Positions 1 to 6,852 of a DNA stretch of 34,539 bases are shown one piece after another. Within the stretch, counting starts at the first letter, position 1. Each line of letters opens with the position of its first letter. Source of the DNA: Bacillota bacterium (GTDB taxonomy: Bacteria > Bacillota > Clostridia > Oscillospirales > Ruminococcaceae); NCBI GenBank assembly GCA_023415575.1, contig JAEZKF010000024.1, positions 1 through 34,539 of the forward strand. The letters are read 5' to 3'. Under the pieces are notes generated by a model that was not told the DNA's origin, searched no databases, and saw only the letters and a list, made by a program, of their open reading frames with translations. The translations under genes were made by a program, and so were the position numbers.

Positions 1-349
1 GACCTACGCTGCCGGTTACGTCTGCCCATACTTCATCTAGGCCAAATGGCTCAACTTTATCGGAGTAATCAAGGTAAATCTCTCTTGCAAGCTTAGCAAA
101 ACGCAAATATAAGGGATAATTCGGCGGCAAAACCACAAGGTCAGGACACTTTTGCCGAGCCTGCCATAAGGCCTCGCCTGTTCGGATATTGAATCGCTTT
201 GCAATCATATTTTTTGCAAGGATAATACCATGTCGCGCCTCGACATCTCCGCCGACTGCAACCGGCTTGTCTCGAAGCTCCGGCCGGTGCAGACACTCAA
301 TAGAGGCATAACAATTGTTTATATCAATATGCAAGATTGAGCGCTCCAA
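1..349 (-). CDS. Y-family DNA polymerase (DinB/UvrX type), N-terminal part, cut by window edge
   Basis: Translation from the TTG at 349 gives a protein beginning MERSILHIDINNCYASIE, the palm start of Y-family translesion polymerases (first catalytic Asp in HIDIN). Further on are AVGGDVEARHGIILAKN and GLDEVWADVTGS; the latter carries the second acidic pair (DE) of the active site. About 116 residues are present and the rest lies left of the window. The TTG is chosen because a G-rich Shine-Dalgarno-like run lies just upstream and HID begins 6 codons in. Enzymes of this family copy damaged templates, and UvrX-like versions are often on plasmids and integrated elements. A consensus promoter and a LexA-type box lie directly upstream, so SOS induction is likely. 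Family assignment is firm; whether it belongs to the spoVT element is inference. Confidence 0.88.
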   Translation of the reverse strand, partial: MERSILHIDINNCYASIECLHRPELRDKPVAVGGDVEARHGIILAKNMIAKRFNIRTGEALWQARQKCPDLVVLPPNYPLYLRFAKLAREIYLDYSDKVEPFGLDEVWADVTGSVG

Positions 350-370
350 ACCACCACCCCCCGAACACAA

Positions 371-384
371 AGAACATATGTTCG
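371..384 (-). promoter_or_regulatory. LexA (SOS) box upstream of the Y-family polymerase
   Basis: AGAACATATGTTCG contains the perfect palindrome GAACATATGTTC and matches the Gram-positive LexA/DinR consensus CGAAC-N4-GTTCG except for one outer base. It starts 7 bases downstream of the -10 hexamer of the polymerase promoter, so bound LexA would cover the transcription start. Confidence 0.82.
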
Positions 385-390
385 TTATTA

Positions 391-419
391 ATGATATATT
401 CGATGATTGGGATTGTCAA
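391..419 (-). promoter_or_regulatory. Sigma-A promoter of the Y-family polymerase
   Basis: On the minus strand TTGACA (419-414) is separated by 17 bases from TATCAT (396-391). The -35 is perfect and the -10 matches 5 of 6. A LexA-like box follows at once, as expected for an SOS-repressed promoter. Confidence 0.75.
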
Positions 420-560
420 TATTAATATTTTAGTAATGTTGTCCGGCATCCTTCGTGCTTTTACCACGAACGCCTAGCAGTATTTTGTGAATGAAGGACT
501 TTTCTTGCTCTCTCGGAACGATAGAGCTTATTTACAAAGACGGACTAATTAATTGAATAA

Positions 561-600
561 CAAAGCGTTGAGTTTTCCGAAAGAATGACTCAACGCTTTG
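561..600. terminator. Hairpin terminator downstream of the sulfur-stress operon
   Basis: Perfect 13-base arms, CAAAGCGTTGAGT (561-573) and ACTCAACGCTTTG (588-600), enclose a 14-base loop. It lies 36 bases after the stop of the minus-strand CoA-disulfide-reductase gene. Its tail on that strand is only moderately T-rich, so strength is uncertain. Confidence 0.65.
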
Positions 601-635
601 CTTTAGATTTCTCTACGTACAAAGAATCAGTTCTT

Positions 636-2330
636 TTAGTTTTTATCCATCCCGCAAGGAGTGGATATGCTGTTTAACGCTTTATCGTTACGGACTGCAT
701 CGTAGAATCGGAAGCCGCCGGCAAAGTTATACGCATCAAAACCGTTGCCAACAAGGATTCTGCTTGCAATATAGCTTCTCAGACCGCTTTGGCAAATGAC
801 ATATACCGGTTTGCTGCGGTCAAGCTCGCCAATACGTTCACGCAGATCATCAACGGGAATATTGATAAAGCCTTCTGCATGACCCTTGTTGTATTCCATC
901 GGGGTACGTGTATCAAGAAGTATTACACTTCCGTCACGGGGAAGTTTTTCATCATCTTCATAGTACCACTGCTTTACAACACCGTTTTTAATGTTTTCTA
1001 TCATGAACCCTGCCATATTAACGGGATCTTTTGCAGAGGAGTATGGCGGTGCATAAGCAAGGTCAAGTTCGGCAAGGTCATACGCCTTCATTCCGGCGCG
1101 GATAGCGGTAGCCAATATATCAATTCGCTTATCAACACCATCAAAGCCGACAATCTGAGCTCCTAAGATGCGGTAAGTTTCTTTCTCGAAAATCACCTTC
1201 ATAGTCATCATTTTACCGCCGGGATAATATCCTGCGTGACTCATAGGGGAAAGAATCACCTTATCGCTCAAGAGCCCAAGTGCTTTGGCCGTCTTCTCGT
1301 TAATTCCCGTAGATGCTGCGGTCATTTCAAATATCTTGATAACCGAGCTGCCTTGCCCCCCTGAGTAGTGACTGTCACCGCCGCAGATATTATCAGCAGC
1401 AATTCTGCCTTGTTTATTGGCCGGACCGGCAAGGGATATCAGCGTATCTGTATCGGTTACAAAATTCTTAATCTGTACCGCATCACCGACAGCATAAATG
1501 TCAGGAATGGAGGTTTCCATTCTATCATTTACAACAATACTGCCTTTGACCCCGAGTGCTAAACCCGCATTTTTGGCAAGTGTAGTATCGGGAGCAACTC
1601 CAATTGCCATTACCACCATATCGGCGTGAAGTGTGGAAGCATCTTTTAGCTTTACATCGATACCGCCATCTGTATCTGCAAAGCCTTCAACCATACGACT
1701 AAGTATAAGATTTACACCGTTCTTGCGAACCTCTGCATGAATGAAAGATGCCATGTCACTGTCAAAGGGAGCCATAAGCTGTTCTGCAGCTTCTACAAGC
1801 GTGACGCCGATTCCAAGTTTCCGCAGATTTTCTGCTACCTCAATTCCAATGAAGCCTCCGCCCACGACAACAGCGGATTGCGGATGACACTCGTCCACAT
1901 ATTTTTTTATCTTCAGTGTATCCTCAACAGTACGGAGAGTGAATATTCTGTCACTGTCGATGCCCTCAAAGTTTGGCTTTATCGGCTTTGCGCCGGGCGA
2001 GAGCAGGAGTTTATCATAACTTTCGGTAAAGACTGTACCATCTTCAAGGTTTTTCACGGTAACGGTCTTGCTGTCGGGGTGAATTGCCGTAACCTCATGA
2101 TGCACGTTCATCTTAACACGGAAGCGCTGCCAAAAGCTTTCGGGTGTCTGTAAAGTCAGATCGGCTTCATCCTCAATGGTGCCGCCGATATAGTACGGCA
2201 ATCCGCAGTTGGCATAGGAAATAAATCCTGAACGCTCGAAAACAACAATTTCAGCCTGCTCATCAAGCCTGCGTATTCTTGCCGCTGCTGTTGCACCTCC
2301 TGCAACACCGCCTATGATTACAACTTTCAT
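636..2330 (-). CDS. CoA-disulfide reductase / NAD(P)H oxidoreductase with C-terminal rhodanese domain
   Basis: The 564-residue protein starts with the FAD dinucleotide motif IIGGVAGGATAAAR, followed by FISYANCGLPYYIGG, whose Cys42 is the single redox cysteine of the CoA-disulfide-reductase/NADH-oxidase group. A second nucleotide site (VVVGGGFIGIEVAENL, about 154-169) and the FAD motif IYAVGDA follow. The last ~100 residues are a rhodanese domain with active-site loop CQSGLRS (Cys513). This is the known CoADR-RHD architecture, which reduces CoA disulfides, persulfides or polysulfides with NAD(P)H. The protein is cytoplasmic. Its ATG overlaps the stop of the upstream rhodanese gene by four bases, so the two are translationally coupled. 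It is the last gene of the minus-strand operon. The exact substrate cannot be read from sequence. Confidence 0.9.
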   Translation of the reverse strand: MKVVIIGGVAGGATAAARIRRLDEQAEIVVFERSGFISYANCGLPYYIGGTIEDEADLTLQTPESFWQRFRVKMNVHHEVTAIHPDSKTVTVKNLEDGTVFTESYDKLLLSPGAKPIKPNFEGIDSDRIFTLRTVEDTLKIKKYVDECHPQSAVVVGGGFIGIEVAENLRKLGIGVTLVEAAEQLMAPFDSDMASFIHAEVRKNGVNLILSRMVEGFADTDGGIDVKLKDASTLHADMVVMAIGVAPDTTLAKNAGLALGVKGSIVVNDRMETSIPDIYAVGDAVQIKNFVTDTDTLISLAGPANKQGRIAADNICGGDSHYSGGQGSSVIKIFEMTAASTGINEKTAKALGLLSDKVILSPMSHAGYYPGGKMMTMKVIFEKETYRILGAQIVGFDGVDKRIDILATAIRAGMKAYDLAELDLAYAPPYSSAKDPVNMAGFMIENIKNGVVKQWYYEDDEKLPRDGSVILLDTRTPMEYNKGHAEGFINIPVDDLRERIGELDRSKPVYVICQSGLRSYIASRILVGNGFDAYNFAGGFRFYDAVRNDKALNSISTPCGMDKN

Positions 2331-2650
2331 GATTTGACCACCTTTTCACGGTAGCTACTGATGCCGCCAATATTTGTCGCATTAGTGTAGCCCATTCGTT
2401 TTAGATAGGACACAGCCTGTCCGCTTCGGCTGCCGCTGTAGCAGTGAACATAAAGCGGCGTTTTCTTGTCTTTTACAATATTCTCAATCAGATGAATTCT
2501 ATCAAGAGGCAAATTGACGCTTCCGTCAATGTGTCCGTTACGATATTCCTCTGCCGTTCTCACATCAAGCAATAACGCGCCTTTAGTCTTTTTGTATTCC
2601 GCAACACCCTCATTTATGTCGGCGGTGCGGATGAAATCAAATAGTCCCAT
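2327..2650 (-). CDS. Single-domain rhodanese-like sulfurtransferase
   Basis: This 107-residue protein is one rhodanese domain: LLLDVRTAEEYRNGHIDGS (about 26-44, the CH2A-like motif) and the active-site loop HCYSGSRSG with Cys70. Such proteins carry sulfane sulfur as a cysteine persulfide. The start ATG is preceded by a good GGAAGGGA Shine-Dalgarno. It overlaps the CoA-disulfide-reductase gene by ATGA, and a thioredoxin remnant lies just upstream, so it sits in a sulfur-redox operon with an ArsR-type regulator. Passing persulfide sulfur to the downstream reductase is a plausible but inferred role. Confidence 0.88.
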   Translation of the reverse strand: MGLFDFIRTADINEGVAEYKKTKGALLLDVRTAEEYRNGHIDGSVNLPLDRIHLIENIVKDKKTPLYVHCYSGSRSGQAVSYLKRMGYTNATNIGGISSYREKVVKS

Positions 2651-2665
2651 AATACGTTCCCTTCC

Positions 2666-2779
2666 TTATAGCATTGCCTCTAACTGCTCTTTTGGTCTGT
2701 AACCGACAACCTAGTTGATTACAGCGAGCATCGGGATGCTCATTACCTGAACCTGAGCTGCAAGCTCAGGTTGTTCGGT
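2666..2779 (-). pseudogene. Thioredoxin gene remnant (C-terminal part)
   Basis: Minus-strand translation from 2779 reads TEQPELAAQVQVMSIPMLAV, then IN, a stop codon, and VVGYRPKEQLEAML followed by TAA. This is clearly the C-terminal third of a thioredoxin: the cis-proline segment MSIP and the ending VGYRPKEQLEAML are characteristic. The KNGE-type turn is missing, an in-frame stop is present, and no WCGPC active site is seen upstream in any frame. It sits between the ArsR gene and the rhodanese gene in the same orientation, so a working thioredoxin was probably once part of this operon. Confidence 0.8.
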
Positions 2780-2935
2780 TTTCTTTTTTAATTTTAATAA
2801 CAGAGGTTTTCGTGCCCTCCAATGTTCTATTGTGTCCTTAATTATAAACAGTTAATAAACAGCGTTCCGTAATGATATGACTTATTCCCTTCATTACGAC
2901 CTGAACGAAGGCCAATATCATCATGTTTGCTCTTG

Positions 2936-3220
2936 TTAATCATTGCAATAATACTCTTTAAGAACATCAATAACTGATTCAACACGATGATCGGCTATCG
3001 AATAAATAATGTTTTGTCCTGATTTAGAATAATCCAAGATCCCGTGTGCCTTTAATAGAGCTAGATGCTGTGATAATGCTGATTGTGTGATATTCGGCAC
3101 TGTTTCTGAGAGCTTGCTCACTGACTGCGGAGATTCGATCAATGCACATAATATCATCAGACGGTTTTCGTTTGCCAAAATTTTAAGTAGTTCGGCAACC
3201 TTCTTTGCTTTATCTTTCAT
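2936..3220 (-). CDS. ArsR/SmtB-family repressor, SqrR/BigR persulfide-sensor type
   Basis: This 94-residue winged-helix protein has the ArsR signature LKILANENRLMILCALIESPQSVSKL and the recognition helix TQSALSQHLALLKAHGIL. It has no metal-binding ELCVCDL-type motif. It does have Cys25 in helix 2 (LMILC) and Cys92 at the C-terminus (YYCND). That position and spacing of 67 match the dithiol pair of SqrR/BigR/YgaV-type regulators (Cys41 and Cys107 in SqrR), which sense persulfides. The ATG, with a GAGG site upstream, overlaps the end of the membrane-protein gene by 11 bases. Genes around it encode rhodaneses and a CoA-disulfide reductase, consistent with an autoregulated reactive-sulfur operon. 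The sensor subtype is inferred from the cysteines and context. Confidence 0.88.
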   Translation of the reverse strand: MKDKAKKVAELLKILANENRLMILCALIESPQSVSKLSETVPNITQSALSQHLALLKAHGILDYSKSGQNIIYSIADHRVESVIDVLKEYYCND

Positions 3221-3800
3221 TGGCTGTTTCCTCTCTGTGCTTTATCTTACATATGCCCTGCGTCATCGCTCCCATTGGGCAATAAACACACCATGAACGT
3301 GGTTTGAATAGATTCATCGTCACTAACCCCAAAATTGTTGAAGTCAACATGACACTGTAGAATCCAAAGGCAAACTGCGCAACTCCCGGATGGACAAAGG
3401 AAGTGTTAACCCAATTCCACGGAAATTTAAATACCCACAATAAGGTGATAACCTCCTTTAAATTTGCGCCAGCGAAAACCAAATAGGTCGAATAAATCAT
3501 CAACCCGAACATCGTCATAAAAAAAGTCAAAAAGCCATATCTAAACCAGTTTGAACGCAGAAATTTCGGTGGAGCTTTTTTTCTTGATAAGCCAAAATGA
3601 CCGCCTAACAGTTCGAACAACTGACCACGCCCACAATATTTATTACAACATGCTTTATTGCCTTTTATAACCGAAATCAATATTGGAGTAATAAAGCAGA
3701 TAAGTCCAAGCCATGCAAATAAAATATTAAAAAGGCCCAAGCAAAGATAGACGATCGAAAAAATCCAGAGATAATCATACCACCTTTTTTGCTTTAACAT
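3210..3800 (-). CDS. NapH-like polytopic membrane protein with cysteine-rich iron-sulfur motifs
   Basis: With the ATG at 3800 the protein has 196 residues. An upstream in-frame TTG (3821) would add 7, but the ATG has GAGAGGGG at good spacing. It has about four hydrophobic segments (near 10-45, 90-115, 135-165). A first cysteine motif is KACCNKYCGRG (Cys51, 52, 56) and a second near the C-terminus is CVYCPMGAMTQGIC (Cys171, 174, 184). This matches the 4Fe-4S membrane proteins related to NapH/CcoG, which pass electrons between ferredoxin-like partners and redox enzymes. It overlaps the end of the damaged ferredoxin reading frame by 26 bases and the ArsR gene by 11. Electron delivery to sulfur-redox reactions is inferred. 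Confidence 0.75.
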   Translation of the reverse strand: MLKQKRWYDYLWIFSIVYLCLGLFNILFAWLGLICFITPILISVIKGNKACCNKYCGRGQLFELLGGHFGLSRKKAPPKFLRSNWFRYGFLTFFMTMFGLMIYSTYLVFAGANLKEVITLLWVFKFPWNWVNTSFVHPGVAQFAFGFYSVMLTSTILGLVTMNLFKPRSWCVYCPMGAMTQGICKIKHREETANER

Positions 3801-3992
3801 ATGATGCCCCCCTCTCAACAATTTGAATTACCTCGGCAGGACAAGCCTTAGCACATTTTCCACACCCAATGCATTTACTTCATCTATTTTCGCACGTATT
3901 CCTTGGGGAACCGTGATGGCCTGCATAGGGCATATTTTCATGCAAAATCCGCAGGCAACGCATTCGGACGAAATTTCCGCAATTCTTTTCAT
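3775..3992 (-). pseudogene. Two-cluster 4Fe-4S ferredoxin, frameshifted
   Basis: From the ATG at 3992 (AGGGAGAT upstream) the frame gives MKRIAEISSECVACGFCMKI and then CPMQAI, a complete CxxCxxCxxxCP cluster motif. The frame then runs into unrelated sequence and stops at 3828. In the neighbouring frame the second cluster, KCIGCGKCAKACPAEVIQIV, is intact and runs on to a TGA at 3775. Losing one base near 3876-3880 explains this. The restored protein would have about 72 residues, a normal size for a bacterial-type ferredoxin. It is the first gene of the operon. Either the gene is recently broken or the assembly has a one-base error. Confidence 0.82.
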
Positions 3993-4010
3993 TTTTATCT
4001 CCCTTATAGC

Positions 4011-4040
4011 ATTAATATATAAGCATATTCTAATATACTA
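4011..4040 (-). promoter_or_regulatory. Candidate operator overlapping the -10 of the sulfur-stress operon
   Basis: On the minus strand TAGTATATTA (4040-4031) and TTATATATTA form an imperfect AT-rich inverted repeat (8 of 10 pairs) around an 8-base spacer. It covers the -10 hexamer and the likely start. ArsR-family repressors usually bind such dyads at their own promoters. Assignment to the ArsR gene at 2936-3220 is inference. Confidence 0.45.
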
Positions 4041-4060
4041 AAACATAAAGGGGGTGTCAA
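4032..4060 (-). promoter_or_regulatory. Sigma-A promoter of the ferredoxin-ArsR-rhodanese operon
   Basis: Minus strand: TTGACA (4060-4055), a 17-base spacer, then TATATT (4037-4032). Both hexamers are near perfect. It lies 40 bases upstream of the ferredoxin ATG and reads through the whole minus-strand operon down to 636. Confidence 0.82.
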
Positions 4061-4561
4061 GTGCCCCATGTTTTTTACAGAAAACTTTTCTCGTGGAATA
4101 GACAATAAGTAAAACAAGGCACCCCAATTGAAATAGGTAATATGGCTGCAATAAAGAAGATGGTTTCTAGTGGTTTAGGCATGAGTTTAATTTTGTTATG
4201 CAAAAGACACCTTTTTCCGCGATCGGTATATGAGATTTTATGAACTTCTAAAACAGACATTATTGAAATAAGAAATAGCTAGTGACATCAAGACCAACGC
4301 CGGCAAGAAAAACTAAACTTCATGTTTACGCATATTCGCAATGCAATTATTGCGGATATCGTACATCAAAAGTTTTTGGTGATCAAATATTGGCTTGTAG
4401 CATGTCATGTGGAAATGCCTGATGGTTGGGGTACATTGAGCCGATCAGCAGCAATGTTGGTCGGCTTTGTTTTGCCCATTAATCCGCACTCACTGGAAGA
4501 AGCAATAAGGAAGGTTTGATGGACGGATCTTCCCTTGCTGAACACCGTCCAAATCGATAAC

Positions 4562-4640
4562 CCCCTTTTTCGTAAGAAAAAGGGGAAGCAGCCAAGTGGT
4601 GCACACGAAGGTGTTTTGATCCAATCCTACATTCAATAGA
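4562..4640. repeat. Repeat family A, copy 1
   Basis: Hairpin CCCCTTTTTC (4562-4571), loop GTAA, GAAAAAGGGG (4576-4585). It is followed by a GCAGC tail and a diverged stretch containing ACACGAAGGTGTTTTGAT. The same hairpin plus tail recurs at 5283 and 6516, so it is a dispersed element and not a single terminator. Confidence 0.7.
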
Positions 4641-4748
4641 AACTGCTAGTGAAAAAAGTATACTTAACCAAGAAAGCTAGTCGTATCAAAGGTTTGAATG
4701 CTAAGAAACTATATCTTTATTAGGTCTGTAATGAGGATATAAGTTTTG

Positions 4749-4804
4749 ACCGCACCCCAGCAAAGGATAGACAAGGTATTGGCTAGCCTTTTCCGGGGTG
4801 CGGT
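4749..4804. repeat. Repeat family B, copy 1 (long hairpin)
   Basis: Outer arms ACCGCACCCC (4749-4758) and GGGGTGCGGT (4795-4804) continue into inner pairing AAAGGxTAG/CTAxCCTTT around the loop ACAAGGTATTGG. Copy 2 at 6853-6910 has an identical loop but different, still complementary, outer arms. Confidence 0.75.
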
Positions 4805-4988
4805 TTGTAAGATTATATTTGATAATGTTTGAGTGCTGTGCGTCATCGTACTAATTACCCTCTGTTACAGCTTCTTTGCTTCTTTGGTGTGTCAATTATT
4901 ATTGCGATCATTTATATGAAAGTGTTTAATAATTAAGTATAGAAGCGGGAACTTCTGTTAAGTAATGAAGAATTGGTTGTATAAAATA

Positions 4989-5010
4989 AATATGCTAACG
5001 TTCGCATATT
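4989..5010. repeat. Palindrome C1
   Basis: A 22-base palindrome, AATATGCTAAC followed by GTTCGCATATT, with one mismatched pair. It shares its sequence core with the palindromes at 5064 and 5183. Confidence 0.65.
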
Positions 5011-5063
5011 AAAATGCGAGAAAAAGAGTAAAAAAGAGTGCCTTGAGGGTTAAGTTTGCCGGC

Positions 5064-5109
5064 CAATATGCGAACGTTCTCGGAACGTTCCGATAACGTT
5101 CGCATATTG
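5064..5109. repeat. Palindrome C2, nested 46-base
   Basis: Arms CAATATGCGAACGTT (5064-5078) and AACGTTCGCATATTG (5095-5109) are perfect. Between them lies a second palindrome, CGGAACGTTCCG (5081-5092). Of the 23 base pairs in the 46-base unit, 22 match. AACGTT occurs three times inside it. Confidence 0.8.
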
Positions 5110-5182
5110 AGGCTGCTATCAAAGGGTGAAAATGGGGTTAAGGTCGGTATTGAGACGGGATTTGACCAGTTTTTTGCTGTTT

Positions 5183-5217
5183 CAATATGCTAACGTTAGC
5201 ATAATGTTAGCATATTG
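5183..5217. repeat. Palindrome C3
   Basis: Arms CAATATGCTAAC (5183-5194) and GTTAGCATATTG (5206-5217) enclose 11 bases. The left part also forms ATGCTAACGTTAGCAT on its own, so alternative pairings exist. Like C2 it is followed by AGG. Confidence 0.75.
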
Positions 5218-5282
5218 AGGAAGTGGTACTAATGATTGCGCACTTTTCTCATGCTCATAAGGCATTTGTTTTACAACTCATA

Positions 5283-5365
5283 CCCCTTTTTCGCAAGAAA
5301 AAGGGGAGCAGCATGATAATGATACACGAACGTGCTTTGATTTCAAACTAACATTCTACCGAATA
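5283..5365. repeat. Repeat family A, copy 2
   Basis: Hairpin CCCCTTTTTC, loop GCAA, GAAAAAGGGG (5283-5306), followed by AGCAGCATGATAATGA, then ACGAACGTGCTTTGATTTCAA and a stretch ending CTACCGAATATG. The tail matches copy 3 at 6516 closely. Confidence 0.72.
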
Positions 5366-5409
5366 TGTAGGCCTCCCAACAAACAATCACAAGTCTTGAA
5401 GCAAGAAGA

Positions 5410-5435
5410 AAGGCCCAACCGAAAGGTTGGGCCTT
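5410..5435 (-). terminator. Intrinsic terminator of the methyltransferase gene
   Basis: Perfect 11-base arms AAGGCCCAACC/GGTTGGGCCTT with a GAAA-type tetraloop. On the minus strand the hairpin is followed by a T-rich run (TTTCTTCTT). It lies 86 bases after the methyltransferase stop. Confidence 0.88.
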
Positions 5436-5521
5436 CTGCTATTCGTTTACTTCTTTATTTGCCGATAGCGCAGAAGATCCTATGACCGTAAGGTGATGTG
5501 GTAAAGAAAATGCCAGATGTA

Positions 5522-6277
5522 CTACTTCAAGTTTTGAGACACAATTACAAATCTGTGCTCTGTAGTGGAAATGAACCCTCGCAGTTCAAGCTCGTTCTGC
5601 AATGCGCATAATCTCTCGAAATTCTTTTCGACCGAAAACCCAGGAAAAGACCATTCAATGATCTTTGCCCAAAAGACAATAGCCCCCACATCAAAGAATT
5701 TCAGTTCTGGAAAGGATTCAGCTGCGTACTTAACAGCAAATCCGCATTCTTGGAATACAGGCAATTCTGTTTGCAACGAAAAAGCTGGACGGGCATATTC
5801 TTCAAGGTTAATACGTTTTTCCAGAGAAGCACAGTTTTCGCTGCCGACCTGCTGAGTAATAAACAAACCGCCCGGTTTTAGCACACGTTTGACCTCAGGC
5901 AAATCATACGATTCATGGCGATTAATCACAATATCGAAGCTGTTATCTGCAATGGGCAGAGGGGCATCTTCCTGTACAGGATAGACCTGAATGCCAAGAG
6001 GCGCGAGTCTCTCCCTGCATAGTTGGATATTGGGTGCCCACGCTTCGGTAACGGAGGTATTTTCATAAGGATGATTGAGAGAAAGCAAAAACTCTCCGCC
6101 GCCGGTCCCCATATCTAAAAGCTGGTCAGTAGGGCAAAGGTGCTCCATAATAATGGATTTGTAATCCCAACCAAGCGGCTCATGCTGCCATCTGGATTGG
6201 ATGTGGGAAAAATCCCATCCCTGAAAGGCGTGCTGTTCTTCTGCTAACCAATAGCTCTTCAATTCTTCGCAATTCAT
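5522..6277 (-). CDS. Class I SAM-dependent methyltransferase
   Basis: The 251-residue protein has SAM-binding motif I LLDMGTGGGEF (about 53-63), an acidic motif-II region (VTEAWAPN) and the later motifs NSFDIVINRHESYDL and EVKRVLKPGGLFITQQV. It is a small soluble Rossmann-fold methyltransferase of the UbiE/BioC-like superfamily (Methyltransf_11). The substrate cannot be read from sequence. The ATG is preceded by GGAGCAGC. It is a single-gene unit with its own strong terminator, lying as an island between repeat-rich stretches. Its base composition is higher in GC than the flanks, so it may have arrived separately. Confidence 0.85.
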   Translation of the reverse strand: MNCEELKSYWLAEEQHAFQGWDFSHIQSRWQHEPLGWDYKSIIMEHLCPTDQLLDMGTGGGEFLLSLNHPYENTSVTEAWAPNIQLCRERLAPLGIQVYPVQEDAPLPIADNSFDIVINRHESYDLPEVKRVLKPGGLFITQQVGSENCASLEKRINLEEYARPAFSLQTELPVFQECGFAVKYAAESFPELKFFDVGAIVFWAKIIEWSFPGFSVEKNFERLCALQNELELRGFISTTEHRFVIVSQNLK

Positions 6278-6515
6278 ATTTGCTGCTCCTTTTTTAAAAT
6301 AATAGATAATTGTTGAAAAGGCACAGCAATCCCGACAGCCAAGACAATATAATTACTCGACACAATTAGCTGTCAAAACACTGTGCCGAGCAGTTACCTC
6401 GAAGAAAGTATTTGCATCTAATGTGATGCAAAATCCTCACCCGCTTTCAAAGGAGTTGCTTGAAGTATTACCCGCTGCCTGCTTTGCACCAGACAAGGTA
6501 TTCATTATTTGCATA

Positions 6516-6610
6516 CCCCTTTTTCGTAAGAAAAAGGGGAGCAGCATGAGAATGAAACGTGAAGGTATTTTGATTTCAATCCAACAATTTACCGAATGCG
6601 CAGATGTTAA
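6516..6610. repeat. Repeat family A, copy 3
   Basis: Hairpin CCCCTTTTTC, loop GTAA, GAAAAAGGGG (6516-6539), then AGCAGCATGAGAATGA, ACGTGAAGGTATTTTGATT and a tail containing TTTACCGAATG. It is the copy most like A2. Confidence 0.72.
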
Positions 6611-6642
6611 AAATATGGATTTTTGTCTCAAAAATCAGGCTC

Positions 6643-6728
6643 AAAAACTTGTACTTTTTCCGTTAAAATTGGGCTAAAAAACTTGTACTTTTGCCTTTTT
6701 CAGCGAAAAGTAAAAGTACAAGTTTTTT
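6643..6728. repeat. Direct and inverted copies of AAAAACTTGTACTTTT
   Basis: The motif occurs at 6643-6659 and 6676-6692 in direct orientation and as AAAAGTACAAGTTTTTT at 6712-6728. The last two form perfect 17-base arms around a 19-base loop that itself contains CTTTTTC/GAAAAG pairing. It may act as a strong hairpin or a terminator in either direction. Confidence 0.65.
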
Positions 6729-6852
6729 AAAGTGGAACAAACCCAGTCGTATCAATGGTTTGTGGGCATTTTGAGGGGGAGAAAAGTATACTGAGGCGGG
6801 GGACATATCCCTTAGAATTTAGTTTATTTTTGATATCTGTATCTGGATTTTT

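Larger units (their letters stand above)
4061..5409. other. Gene-poor accessory stretch with dispersed repeats
   Basis: No convincing gene was found. Open frames at 4075-4260 (minus) and 4322-4519 (plus) lack Shine-Dalgarno sites and recognisable domains. The plus frame ends in PINPHSLEEAIRKV, which could be the tail of a decayed enzyme gene. The stretch mainly carries hairpin repeats (families A and B, below) and three related palindromes, which points to repeated insertion and decay. Confidence 0.5.

Noticed and set aside
4075..4260. 61-codon minus-strand open frame
   Set aside because: No Shine-Dalgarno, no recognisable domain, and it lies in decayed repeat-rich DNA.
4322..4519. 65-codon plus-strand open frame ending SLEEAIRKV
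   Set aside because: No ribosome site. The ending resembles an enzyme C-terminus, but the rest does not match, so at most it is a gene fossil.
4562..6539. Repeat hairpins considered as a CRISPR array
   Set aside because: Units are irregularly spaced by 0.7-1.2 kb and have no uniform spacers.
6423..6677. 84-codon plus-strand open frame
   Set aside because: It runs through repeat A3 and a direct-repeat block, so the frame is probably accidental.
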